Source of the DNA: Nocardioides cavernae
GTDB lineage: Bacteria > Actinomycetota > Actinomycetes > Propionibacteriales > Nocardioidaceae
Reading direction: 5' to 3'
Assembly: GCF_016907475.1 (NCBI RefSeq)
Contig: NZ_JAFBCA010000001.1
Span: forward strand, 2,108,001 to 2,172,000
Length of the DNA: 64,000 nucleotides
In this document: one piece after another, positions 51,528-59,281 of the stretch
Position numbering within the stretch: position 1 is the first letter of the stretch
How the letters are laid out: the number at the start of each line of letters is the position of its first letter
The notes under the pieces: generated by a model
The model's input: only the letters and a program-made list of their open reading frames with translations
Database searches by the model: none
Told to the model about the DNA's origin: nothing
Program-made: the position numbers and the translations under genes

Positions 51528-52229
51528 ATGAAGAGACGGCTTCTCTCTGGCCTGGCAGTCGCGTTGTCCACGATCGGCTTCCTGGTCCTCACCGCCTCGC
51601 CGTCCTCGGCGGCCCCGCGGGTGACCACCACCCCGTCGGTGTCGGGCACCATCCAGGACGGCACCAAGGTCACCGTGAGCGTCTCCGGGTTCCCCGCGAA
51701 CACCAAGCCCGTCGCAGTGGGTCAGTGCCGGGTGCCCTACGCCGGGCCGGCGGACTGCAACATCAGCGGCGGCGCGACGCTGCGCACCGCCGATGCCAGC
51801 GGCAAGATCGAGGACACCACCTTGACGCTCTCGGCGAAGTTCACGACAGGTTCGGGGGCCACCGTCGACTGCACCCAGGTCAAGTGCGTGATCGGAATCG
51901 GGCCGCTGCCCACCTCGAACCCGCCCGCGGTCGTCTCGGCCAACACCGTGAACATGCCGCTGGTCTTCGGTGCCGCCGGCGGTGGCACGGCGCCGGTCTC
52001 CAGCCCCAGCACGGCACCGGTCTCCAACCCCAGCACGGCACCGAGCACGACCCCGACCGCCGCCCCGACCAGCGCGCCGACGACATCGGGCGGCTCGGCC
52101 GCGCTTCCGCACACCGGACCGCTGGACGCCCTGCCGGTCGTGCTCATCGCAGGCAGCGCGCTGCTGCTGCTCGGGGCCGCGGTGCTGCTGCTCGTGCCCG
52201 GTCGACGCCGGATCGGGGGGCAGGCGTGA
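51528..52229 (+). CDS. Cell-wall-anchored neocarzinostatin-like protein (LPHTG)
   Basis: A 233-residue surface protein. Signal peptide to about residue 29, then a domain (about 32-128) matching the neocarzinostatin/actinoxanthin apoprotein family: DGTKVTVSVSGFPANTK, VGQC with ADC (first disulfide), TADASGKIEDTTLTL and VDCTQVKCVIGIG (second disulfide). A Thr/Pro/Ser linker follows, then the sortase signal LPHTG (about residue 194), a membrane segment and RRR. Family members bind a chromophore in a hydrophobic cleft. No enediyne gene is here, so binding a tetrapyrrole or other hydrophobic ligand at the surface is a possible role. Confidence 0.75.
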   Translation: MKRRLLSGLAVALSTIGFLVLTASPSSAAPRVTTTPSVSGTIQDGTKVTVSVSGFPANTKPVAVGQCRVPYAGPADCNISGGATLRTADASGKIEDTTLTLSAKFTTGSGATVDCTQVKCVIGIGPLPTSNPPAVVSANTVNMPLVFGAAGGGTAPVSSPSTAPVSNPSTAPSTTPTAAPTSAPTTSGGSAALPHTGPLDALPVVLIAGSALLLLGAAVLLLVPGRRRIGGQA

Positions 52230-53626
52230 TGCGCGCACCTCGACTCGGCTCGCTGGCGGTGCTGGTCGCGTTCGCCGCGGGGACGCTCGCTCCGGCCACC
52301 CTGCTGGCCACCCCGGCCGGCGCCGTCACCCCGCCGGGTGGCTGCTGGGTCTGGGGCGGCTCGGGTGCCGACCTGTACGAGATCTCCACGTCCTTGGCGC
52401 CCTGGACCGACCCGGACGTCGCACCGGCCGGGCCTGCCGACTACACGATGACGCTGTCGCCTGCCGCGCCCCGACCGGGCGAGAACGTCACCATCTCGCT
52501 GACCTTCAACAAGGGGCCGAAGAACGGGGGGCCGAAGGCCTCGGTCTCGGGCCGATTCGACTTCTCGGCCAACGGACAGACGGTCAGCGGCACGATGCCG
52601 GCCGTCGAGGTCAAGGGTGCCTCGATCATCCCCGGCTCGACCGTCACCGCGACGTTCCCCGCCGTGGCCGGTGCGAACACGGTGACCTTCGCCGGAGTCC
52701 AGTTCCGCGCAGCGGCTTTCGACATCAACATCGACTGCAACGGCCAGACGAGCGGGGTCAAGGGCGGCGACAACCCACGTACCAAGCCGCTGGCGACCAA
52801 CGTCACGGCCAGCGTGACCGGGGCCGGTGAGCCCGTGGCTCCACAACCCACCCCGACCCCGACGGCAACCCCGAGCGCCACTCCGACGAAGTCGCCCAGC
52901 CCGTCGCCCACCAAGTCGCCGACGGCGTCACCCACGAAGTCACCGTCCGCCTCTCCCAACGCCCAGGCCAGCACCTCCGTGCCCGCGAAGGGCAAGGCCG
53001 AGTTCGCCTGCGTGCTCAACCCGCTCGGGTCGGACTTCAGCTACCCGGCGACGATCGCGGTCAGCGGCTTCCGTCCGAAGACGGGGGCACCGGTCCAGCT
53101 TCGGGCACAGATGTCCGACCTGCCGGGAATCGCCCCGCTGCCGATCGACGGCCGGATGGATGTCACCCTCGGGCTCGTCGCCGGCGGCAAGTCGATGAAG
53201 ATGGCAGGCGGTGCCGACGTCAAGGCGCCGCCCAAGCAGCCAGTTCCCGTGCCGGCACTCGTCGGCACGGTCAGCTCGGACGCCGACGAGATGGAGATCG
53301 AGGTCAAGGAGTTCACCTTCGCGTTCAAGGCGCTCTCCATCGACGCCGACTGCAAGGCGTCCGGTGCCGGCCTCGGCAAGCTGACCGTCGGCAGCAAGGC
53401 GCCCGCGGACGGAGGCGGCGGCTCGACCGACGCGAGCTCGGGCGGGGGAGGCTCGGTCGACGCGAGCTCGAGCGGCGGAGGGTCGAGCGGCACAACGACG
53501 TCGTTGCCCCAGACCGGCGATCCCGCCTCGCTGCCGGTGCTGGGCCTCTGGGCCGGCGCGCTGGTCCTGTTCGGTGCCGCCGGACTGCTGCTGGTGCCCC
53601 GCGTGTCCTATCGCCGGCAGCACTGA
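52229..53626 (+). CDS. Cell-wall-anchored protein with 'GGCWVW' N-domain (LPQTG)
   Basis: A 465-residue protein. Signal peptide to about residue 33, then the domain shared with the protein at 42289 (GGCWVWGGSG, LAPWTDPDVAPAGPADYTMT, LTFNKGPKNGGPKASVSG, DCNGQTSGV; about 35-195). A repetitive SPTKSP-type linker (about 205-250) leads to a second beta domain with Cys residues (ACVLNPLGSDFSYPATIAV, about 255-385) and a Gly/Ser-rich stretch. The end is the sortase signal LPQTG (about 427), a membrane helix and a basic tail. The start ATG overlaps the preceding stop. Ligand and function unknown. Confidence 0.72.
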   Translation: MRAPRLGSLAVLVAFAAGTLAPATLLATPAGAVTPPGGCWVWGGSGADLYEISTSLAPWTDPDVAPAGPADYTMTLSPAAPRPGENVTISLTFNKGPKNGGPKASVSGRFDFSANGQTVSGTMPAVEVKGASIIPGSTVTATFPAVAGANTVTFAGVQFRAAAFDINIDCNGQTSGVKGGDNPRTKPLATNVTASVTGAGEPVAPQPTPTPTATPSATPTKSPSPSPTKSPTASPTKSPSASPNAQASTSVPAKGKAEFACVLNPLGSDFSYPATIAVSGFRPKTGAPVQLRAQMSDLPGIAPLPIDGRMDVTLGLVAGGKSMKMAGGADVKAPPKQPVPVPALVGTVSSDADEMEIEVKEFTFAFKALSIDADCKASGAGLGKLTVGSKAPADGGGGSTDASSGGGGSVDASSSGGGSSGTTTSLPQTGDPASLPVLGLWAGALVLFGAAGLLLVPRVSYRRQH

Positions 53627-53640
53627 GCTGCGACCCGGCC

Positions 53641-53706
53641 GGACCTGTCGCAGGTCCCCACGGACGGCGAGCCCCCCGCGTCACCTGTCGACGCGGGGGG
53701 CTCGCC
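53641..53706. terminator. Double hairpin terminator of the envelope/transport module
   Basis: GGCGAGCCCCCCGCGTC (53666-53682) pairs perfectly with GACGCGGGGGGCTCGCC (53690-53706), 17 bp with a 7-nt loop. A smaller hairpin, GGACCTG/CAGGTCC (53641-53657), precedes it. The pair separates the surface-protein gene from the convergent epimerase-like gene. Confidence 0.85.
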
Positions 53707-53726
53707 TCGTGGGCGGAACGGTCTGC

Positions 53727-54587
53727 TCAGCGGGCCAGCGTCGGGTGCGGCTCGTACGACGTCACGGCCACGAAGCCCGCCTCCGCCAGCCGGTCGACCG
53801 AGACCGCGCAGGCGGGACCTGCGATCTCGTCGCGGTAGACCAGCGGCGGGAGGCCCTGGCTCAGCGAGATCGCGTCGAACAGCTCGGCGTTGGTGGGAGG
53901 AAGCTCCGGGTGGGTCAGGTTGTAGACGCCGGTGAGCCGATGCTCCACCGCGTGCACCACCGCCGCGGCCGCGTCCTGGACCGAGAGGCGGTAGAACAGC
54001 GCGTCGGCCCCGAACGGGACCGAGCCGCCGAGGTACTGGTGGGCCATGGCCACCTTGGCCTCGATGGGCGGGTCGTCGGCGCCGAAGACGTCGCCGCACC
54101 GGAAGACGCACGTCCGGTCGCCACCGGCGCCGAGGTAGGTGGCCTCCATCTCCAGGAACTTCGTCGGGCTCGGGTCGGGGGAGTCCGTCACCGGGCCGTC
54201 CTCCAGGACCCCGCCGAGGTGGTCGGCGGCACGGCCGTAGACCGACAGCGCCGACAGCGCCACGAGGTGGGGCGCGCCCTCGGCCGCGACCACGTTCCGG
54301 GCGGTCTCGACCAGCACCTGGTGGTAGGTCGCGGCCCGGTCCTCCGGAGTCATCGCCCGCTGGGCCGACGGTCCGGCCGTCACCACGACCGCGTCGGCAC
54401 CGACGACCGCGGCCGCGACCGCGTCCCGGTCCGACCCGACCAGGACCAGCACGTCGTCGAACCTCTCGCGCAGACCCTCCACCTTCGCCGGCGTCGTGGT
54501 CGTGACGGTCACCTCGTGCCCGCGCTCCTGGAGCTGTGCGGCGGCGGCCGAGCCCACCAGCCCGGCACCGATCACCAGGACTCTCAT
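53727..54587 (-). CDS. NAD(P)-dependent epimerase/dehydratase-like protein (atypical SDR)
   Basis: A 286-residue Rossmann protein with VLVIGAGLVGSAAAAQLQER at the N-terminus (about residues 3-22), SALSVYGRAADH where extended SDRs have the catalytic Ser and Tyr, and VFRCGDVFGADDP further on. The YxxxK lysine is not obvious (YGRAA follows the Tyr), which suggests an atypical SDR such as the NmrA/YeeZ type. It follows RCCR-3 on the same strand with a 4-nt overlap, so the pair is a unit. It may be a reductase or binding protein for the same pathway. Confidence 0.8.
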   Translation of the reverse strand: MRVLVIGAGLVGSAAAAQLQERGHEVTVTTTTPAKVEGLRERFDDVLVLVGSDRDAVAAAVVGADAVVVTAGPSAQRAMTPEDRAATYHQVLVETARNVVAAEGAPHLVALSALSVYGRAADHLGGVLEDGPVTDSPDPSPTKFLEMEATYLGAGGDRTCVFRCGDVFGADDPPIEAKVAMAHQYLGGSVPFGADALFYRLSVQDAAAAVVHAVEHRLTGVYNLTHPELPPTNAELFDAISLSQGLPPLVYRDEIAGPACAVSVDRLAEAGFVAVTSYEPHPTLAR

Positions 54588-55411
54588 GCGCCGGTCCGCA
54601 TCTCACGGATCTGGCCGAGTCCGGCACGGGTGGCCACCAGCTCCTCGACCCGCTCGGCTCCCAGGAAACGCTTCGACAGCTCGTTCATCGGGTCGAGCGT
54701 GTAGCCGTAGGTGCGCACCAGGTGGTCGCGCTCGCGCAGCGCAGCCCTCTCGTCCTCGGGCACCGGGGACGCCTCGCGGACCCAGCCGAGCCAGGTCTCG
54801 ACCCGGTCCCGCACCGACTGGCCGAGCACCTCGACCGCCTCGTCGTCGGGGCAGGTCGCCATGTAGGAGTTGGCGACGGGGGAGTTGAACGCGCGCATGT
54901 AGGTGCCATGGCTGACCGACCACGAGAAGCGGTTGTCCCCGCGCAGCGCCAGCCAGGCGTCGTTCTGGCCGCCGTAGTAGCGATCCAGGTACTCGATGTC
55001 GGTCATCAGGTCACGCCGTGGCACCAGGTCGCTGAAGTGGAAGACGTTCGGCACGGTGCCGAACACGATCACCAGGTGGGGGACGTCGATGTGCGGGCCG
55101 AGCCAGACCTGGAGGTTCATGTCGAGGATGGAGGCGCTGCGGTTCCCGATCCAGGAGTGCACCAGCCACTCGGCGCCGTGGTCGGCGTCGCCGACGTAGG
55201 GGTTCAGGGATCCTTCGTAGCGGCCGTCCTCGGAGGTCCAGTAGCCCAGGCCTTCGCCGGAGGGATGTGGATGCACCGCCAGCTCGGCGGTGATCGTCTC
55301 CTTGACCTCGGTGAGGATCCCCCACAGCGAGGCCCACAGCTCGGAGCGGTCGACATCGGGAGCGTCGGCCAGGAACTCATGGATTGTCTTTGTCTGCGCG
55401 CTACTGGTCAT
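54584..55411 (-). CDS. RCCR/bilin reductase-fold protein 3
   Basis: A 275-residue third paralog. It aligns with RCCR-1 through VHSWIGNRSASILDMNLQVW (VHSHMENAAQGFCNVHLTIW in RCCR-1), WLGPHIDVPHLVIVFGTVPN, HFSDLVPRRDLMTDIEYLDR and YMRAFNSPVANS (residues 171-182, where RCCR-1 has FVRAGLSPTAFC), and ends with KRFLGAERVEEL. It starts a unit with the epimerase-like gene and is divergent from the ABM/methylesterase operon. The shared AT-rich 12-mer (55427-55438) ties its expression to the RCCR-1 operon. Three paralogs may reduce different double bonds or isomers. Confidence 0.75.
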   Translation of the reverse strand: MTSSAQTKTIHEFLADAPDVDRSELWASLWGILTEVKETITAELAVHPHPSGEGLGYWTSEDGRYEGSLNPYVGDADHGAEWLVHSWIGNRSASILDMNLQVWLGPHIDVPHLVIVFGTVPNVFHFSDLVPRRDLMTDIEYLDRYYGGQNDAWLALRGDNRFSWSVSHGTYMRAFNSPVANSYMATCPDDEAVEVLGQSVRDRVETWLGWVREASPVPEDERAALRERDHLVRTYGYTLDPMNELSKRFLGAERVEELVATRAGLGQIREMRTGA

Positions 55412-55426
55412 AGCGACAGCATAAAG

Positions 55427-55438
55427 ATATATGATCTA
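55427..55438. promoter_or_regulatory. AT-rich island before RCCR-3 and the ABM operon
   Basis: ATATATGATCTA is the exact reverse complement of TAGATCATATAT at 34086-34097. It lies 16 nt upstream of the RCCR-3 start and 31 nt before the divergent ABM start, so it can control both. Confidence 0.6.
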
Positions 55439-55468
55439 TGACATCCAGAGTTTGGCGAGAGGAATGCC

Positions 55469-55789
55469 GTGACGGTCGTGGTGGTGAGCCAGGCGTGGAC
55501 CCGCGAGGGCGAGGAGCACGCGCGTGTGTACATCGAGCTGTCGGGGGAGTTCGGACGCTTCTTCCGCGACCATCCGGGCTATCGCGGCCGGCAGCTGGTC
55601 CGCGGTGTGGAGGACCCGACGCACTTCACCCACCTGCGCTTCTTCGACTCGGTCGACAGCTACGAGGAGTGCACCCGCGCCGCGGGCTACCAGGACCACC
55701 TGATGGCCATGTACAAGCACCTGCGGCCCTACGACTCCTATCCGCGCGAGTACCTCGAGGTCGTGCTCAACGAACCGGGCCACGCATGA
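55469..55789 (+). CDS. ABM-fold monooxygenase-type protein
   Basis: A 106-residue ferredoxin-like alpha/beta barrel protein (antibiotic biosynthesis monooxygenase family). It starts at GTG 55469 behind GAGAGGA. The strand-helix pattern TVVVVSQAWTREGEEHARVY, GYRGRQLVRGVEDPTHFTHL and FFDSVDSYEECTR is typical. The same small fold is used by IsdG/MhuD heme-degrading enzymes and by cofactor-free quinone-forming oxygenases. The IsdG catalytic Asn-Trp-His triad cannot be identified with confidence. In this context oxygenation of a tetrapyrrole or its fragment is possible. ATGA overlap with the next gene. Confidence 0.75.
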   Translation: MTVVVVSQAWTREGEEHARVYIELSGEFGRFFRDHPGYRGRQLVRGVEDPTHFTHLRFFDSVDSYEECTRAAGYQDHLMAMYKHLRPYDSYPREYLEVVLNEPGHA

Positions 55790-56508
55790 GCCCCTACGTC
55801 CTGGTGCACGGCGCCTTCCGCGGCGGCTGGGCCTGGGCCAGGGTCCGGACCCGGCTGCTCGCCGCGGGTCACGACGTGCAGGCGCCCAGCCTCGCGGGCG
55901 CCGGTGAGCGGGCGGCCCACCACGTCTCCGGCTTGTCGACCTGGGTCGACGAGCTGACCGACCTGCTGGTGCTCGAGGACCTCCACGACGTCGTGCTGGT
56001 CGGTCACAGCCAGGGCGGGGTGGTGGTGCGCGAGGTCGCGCTGCGCGTACCCCGACGACTGCGCCGGCTGGTCTACCTCGACGCCGCGGTCCCCGACCCG
56101 GGGGAGCGGGCCGTGGACCTCGGACCGCCGCCGCCCCACCCGCACAGCCTCCCTCCCCGCGACACCCTGGTGCCGGCCCGGCCGCTCGAGCCCGGTGGCG
56201 ACCTCGACGTCGCCACCGCGGAGTGGATCAACGCCCGGCTCACCCCGACGCCGCTCGCGCCGTCCCTGGACCCGGTCGCGGATGCGCTGCCGGATGTTCC
56301 CGCGACCTACGCCTTCTGCACGGGCACCCCGGCGACGTACCCATCGGGAACCACCCGGCGACGGCTCGACGAGCGCGGCACCGGCTACGTCCTCCTCGAC
56401 GCCGGGCACGACGCACCCCTGACCCGTCCCGACGCGGTCGCCGAGCTGCTGCTCCGCGCCGCCGACCGGACCACCACGATCATCGGCACGGAGGAGAGAA
56501 CGGCGTGA
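55786..56508 (+). CDS. Alpha/beta hydrolase of the plant methylesterase (MES)/EstC type
   Basis: A 240-residue esterase. The N-terminal YVLVHGAFRGGWAWARVRTR, the elbow VLVGHSQGGVVVREVA (Ser about 83) and the C-terminal VLLDAGHDAPLTRPD (His about 209) match the hydroxynitrile lyase/MES/EstC group. In plants, MES16 and pheophorbidase of this group remove the methyl ester of chlorophyll breakdown products. Here it is two genes from RCCR-3, so demethylation of the isocyclic ring ester is an attractive role. Other ester substrates remain possible. It is coupled to ABM and MaoC by 4-nt overlaps. Confidence 0.82.
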   Translation: MSPYVLVHGAFRGGWAWARVRTRLLAAGHDVQAPSLAGAGERAAHHVSGLSTWVDELTDLLVLEDLHDVVLVGHSQGGVVVREVALRVPRRLRRLVYLDAAVPDPGERAVDLGPPPPHPHSLPPRDTLVPARPLEPGGDLDVATAEWINARLTPTPLAPSLDPVADALPDVPATYAFCTGTPATYPSGTTRRRLDERGTGYVLLDAGHDAPLTRPDAVAELLLRAADRTTTIIGTEERTA

Positions 56509-57026
56509 GCGTCAAGCCAGGCTGGCAGGGACGGTTCTTCGAGGACTTCGGAGTCGGCGACGTCTACCAGCACCCCCTCGGCCGCACGGTGAGCGAGGCC
56601 GACAACACGTGGTTCTCGCTGCTGACCATGAACAGCAACCAGATGCACTTCAACGCCGAGTACGCCGCACGGTCGGAGTTCGGGCGACCGCTGGTCGTCT
56701 CGACCCTGACGGTCGCCATCGCGGTCGGCCAGAGCGTCACCGACCTGACCCAGAACGCCTTCGCCAACCTCGGCTGGGACGAGATCCGGATGACCCATCC
56801 GGTGTTCGCCGGCGACACGCTCTTCAGCGAGTCCATCGTGCTCGAGAAGCGCGAGTCGGGTTCGCGCCCGCACGCCGGCATCGTCACCGTCCGCACCCGC
56901 ACGCTCAACCAGGACGGGCGTGAGGTGTGCTCGTTCAGGCGCACCTTCTACGTCTACAAGCACGGCGCCGCGCAGCTCGAGGGGATCTTCCCCGACGGCG
57001 AGCGACCCATCGGCCTGGAGGGCTGA
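56505..57026 (+). CDS. MaoC-family hydratase, mesaconyl-CoA hydratase-like
   Basis: A 173-residue hot-dog protein starting at GTG 56505. The segment GRTVSEADNTWFSLLTMNSN, then QMHFNAEYAARSEFGRPLVV and NLGWDEIRMTHPVFAGDTLF resembles beta-methylmalyl-CoA dehydratase/mesaconyl-CoA hydratase more than generic R-hydratases. These interconvert mesaconyl-CoA and methylmalyl- or citramalyl-CoA. With CaiB CoA-transferases and HMGL/ICL-type lyases nearby, it could hydrate an alkyl-fumaryl-CoA. The catalytic Asp and His are within ADNTW and QMHF. Confidence 0.85.
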   Translation: MSVKPGWQGRFFEDFGVGDVYQHPLGRTVSEADNTWFSLLTMNSNQMHFNAEYAARSEFGRPLVVSTLTVAIAVGQSVTDLTQNAFANLGWDEIRMTHPVFAGDTLFSESIVLEKRESGSRPHAGIVTVRTRTLNQDGREVCSFRRTFYVYKHGAAQLEGIFPDGERPIGLEG

Positions 57027-57029
57027 GGC

Positions 57030-58076
57030 GTGCGGATCACCTTCGGCCCGTGGGGCGAGACGCTGGGCGAGGTCGCGGACGCGGCGCGAGCCGCCGAGGA
57101 CGCCGGGGCCGAGGTCGTCTGGGTGCCCGAGCTGCACCGCAGCGCCACGGTCGGCGCGGCCGCGCTGGCCCAGGCCACCAGCACCACCGGGGTGGGGACC
57201 GCGATCGCGCTCGCCTTCACCCGGAGCCCGATGGTGACGGCACTGGAGGCCCTCGACCTCGACGAGCTCTCGGGCGGCCGGTTCGTGCTCGGCCTCGGCA
57301 CCGGCGTGCAGCGGCTCAACGAGGACTGGCACCACGTCACGTGGGGCAAGCCGGTGACCCACCTGCGCGAGACCGTTCGCAACATCAGGGCCTTCTGGGC
57401 AGGCTGCACCAGCGGTGAGCCCATCGCGCTCGACGGTGACCACGAGCCGATGCAGATCCGGGGCTACCGGCGCCCCTACCCCGTCCTGAGGACGGACATC
57501 CCGGTCTACCTCGCGGCCATGGGCCCGGCCATGACCCGGCTCGCGGGCGAGATCGGCGACGGCTGGATCTCCCACGAGCTGATCTCCCCGGACTACCTGC
57601 GCGACCTGATCCTGCCCGAGCTCGAGGCCGGGCTCGCTCGCGGTGACCGGCCGCGCGATGCGCTGGACGTGGTGACCTCCGCCTGCTGCTCGGTGGACGC
57701 CGATCCGCAGGTGGCCCGACGCCGCTCCGCCGGGATGGTCGGCTTCTACGCCTCCGTCCGCACCTACGCCGACTTCTTCGCCTTCCACGACCTCGCCGAC
57801 GAGCAGGCCGCGGTCGTGGAGGCGTTCCGCGCCGGGCGCGGCGCCGGCGACCTCGCGCATGCGGTCGCCGACCGGATGGTCGACGCACTCACCCTGTCGG
57901 GAACCCGCGACGACGTCGCCGAGCGACTCGCCGCCTATGACGGCATCACCGACAGCATCAAGCTCACCCCGCCCACCCACGGGCTGTCCGCCGCCGAGAC
58001 GCGGGCCGCCCAGAAGGAGCTGATCGCGCTGATCGCCGACCTGACCGGAGCCTCCGGAACCGGGGCACTGCGATGA
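57030..58076 (+). CDS. LLM-class (luciferase-like, F420 or flavin) oxidoreductase
   Basis: A 348-residue TIM-barrel oxidoreductase starting at GTG 57030. It shows RITFGPWGETLGEVADAARA, ALAFTRSPMVTALEALDLDE with GGRFVLGLGTGV and the VYLAAMGPAMTRLAGEIGDG strand, all family standards. Actinomycete members mostly use F420 as hydride carrier, though flavin-dependent oxygenases exist. It could reduce a double bond of a breakdown product. It is 3 nt after MaoC and overlaps the CaiB gene. Confidence 0.9.
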   Translation: MRITFGPWGETLGEVADAARAAEDAGAEVVWVPELHRSATVGAAALAQATSTTGVGTAIALAFTRSPMVTALEALDLDELSGGRFVLGLGTGVQRLNEDWHHVTWGKPVTHLRETVRNIRAFWAGCTSGEPIALDGDHEPMQIRGYRRPYPVLRTDIPVYLAAMGPAMTRLAGEIGDGWISHELISPDYLRDLILPELEAGLARGDRPRDALDVVTSACCSVDADPQVARRRSAGMVGFYASVRTYADFFAFHDLADEQAAVVEAFRAGRGAGDLAHAVADRMVDALTLSGTRDDVAERLAAYDGITDSIKLTPPTHGLSAAETRAAQKELIALIADLTGASGTGALR

Positions 58077-59281
58077 GGCCGTTGGAGGACGTCCGGATCC
58101 TCGCCGTGGAGCAGTACGGCGCCGGGCCGTTCGGGAGCGTGCACCTCGCCGACCTCGGTGCCGAGGTGATCAAGATCGAGGACCCCCGGGTCGGTGGCGA
58201 CGTGGGCCGCTATGTGCCGCCGTACGCCGAGGGCGAGGACTCGCTGTTCTTCGAGGCCTTCAACCGCAACAAGTCGAGCCTCTCGCTCGACCTGGCATCT
58301 CCGGCCGGCCGCGCGGTCTTCGAGGACCTGGTGAGGACGAGCGACGCGGTCTACAGCAACCTGCGCGGCGACGTCCCGGCGAAGATCAGGATCACCTACG
58401 ACGACCTCGCGCACCTCAACCCCGCGATCGTGTGCTGCTCGCTGACCGGCTTCGGCATGACCGGTCCACGGGCCTCGGAGCCCGGCTACGACTACGTGCT
58501 CCAGGCGCTCGGCGGCTGGATGGAGCTGACGGGTGACCCGGACGGCCCCCCGTCGAAGTCCGGGCTGTCGATGGTCGACTACAGCGGCGGCTTCGTCGCC
58601 GCGATCTCGCTGCTGGCCGGCATCCACGCCGCACGCCGCGACGGCATCGGCATGGACTGCGACGTCAGCCTCTACGACACCGCCATCGGCATGCTCACCT
58701 ACCCTGCCGCCTGGCACCTCAACGCCGGCTTCCGACCGACGCGGATGCGTCACTCCGCCCATCCCTCCCTGGTGCCCTTCCAGGCCTTCGAGGCCAAGGA
58801 CGGCTGGCTGGTCGTCGGCTGCGCCAAGGAGAAGTTCTGGCAGCGACTGACGGTCGTCATCGAACGTCCGGAGTGGGCGAGCGACCCTCGCTTCGCGACC
58901 TTCGCCGACCGTGACCGCAACCGGGACGTGCTGCTGCCACTGCTCGAGGCGATCATCGCCGAGCGCACCGTCGCCGAGTGGCTCGAGCCGCTGCGCACGG
59001 CATCGATCCCGCACGCTCCCATCAACGACGTGGCCGCCGCACTTGCCGAGCCGCACACGATCGCACGCGACCTCCTGGTCGAGACCGATCACCCCCGGTA
59101 CGGCGTCATCCGCCAGGTCGCCTCACCGGTCCGGGTCGGCTCGGAGCCGCCGACCTACCGACGTGCGCCGCAGCGCAACGAGGACGCCGCCAGGATCCTG
59201 GGCGAGGTGCTCGGCTACGGAGCCACCGCCATCTCCGACCTCGCCGCCCGCGGTGCCTTCGGGGACGTGGCCCCGGCATGA
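58073..59281 (+). CDS. CaiB/BaiF (class III) CoA-transferase 2
   Basis: A 402-residue CoA-transferase. LEDVRILAVEQYGAGPFGSV and LGADLGAEVIKIED-type start (here LADLGAEVIKIEDPRVGGDV), catalytic Asp in GLSMVDYSGGFVAAI (about residue 167) and SLTGFGMTGPRASEPGYDYV are family marks. It differs clearly from the first copy at 19820 and so is likely to have another substrate. It is coupled to the LLM and MmgE/PrpD genes by 4-nt overlaps. Activation of a dicarboxylic acid for MaoC hydration fits the order of genes. Confidence 0.92.
   Translation: MRPLEDVRILAVEQYGAGPFGSVHLADLGAEVIKIEDPRVGGDVGRYVPPYAEGEDSLFFEAFNRNKSSLSLDLASPAGRAVFEDLVRTSDAVYSNLRGDVPAKIRITYDDLAHLNPAIVCCSLTGFGMTGPRASEPGYDYVLQALGGWMELTGDPDGPPSKSGLSMVDYSGGFVAAISLLAGIHAARRDGIGMDCDVSLYDTAIGMLTYPAAWHLNAGFRPTRMRHSAHPSLVPFQAFEAKDGWLVVGCAKEKFWQRLTVVIERPEWASDPRFATFADRDRNRDVLLPLLEAIIAERTVAEWLEPLRTASIPHAPINDVAAALAEPHTIARDLLVETDHPRYGVIRQVASPVRVGSEPPTYRRAPQRNEDAARILGEVLGYGATAISDLAARGAFGDVAPA

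Noticed and set aside
51528-52229. Enediyne antibiotic cluster, suggested by the neocarzinostatin-like domain
   Set aside because: No enediyne polyketide synthase or cofactor genes are present and the protein is wall-anchored through LPHTG.
52840-52980. Tandem repeat in the linker of the LPQTG protein as a possible phase-variation tract
   Set aside because: The SPTKSP-like codons are imperfect, in frame and not a simple-sequence run; they fit an ordinary Pro/Ser/Thr wall-spanning linker.
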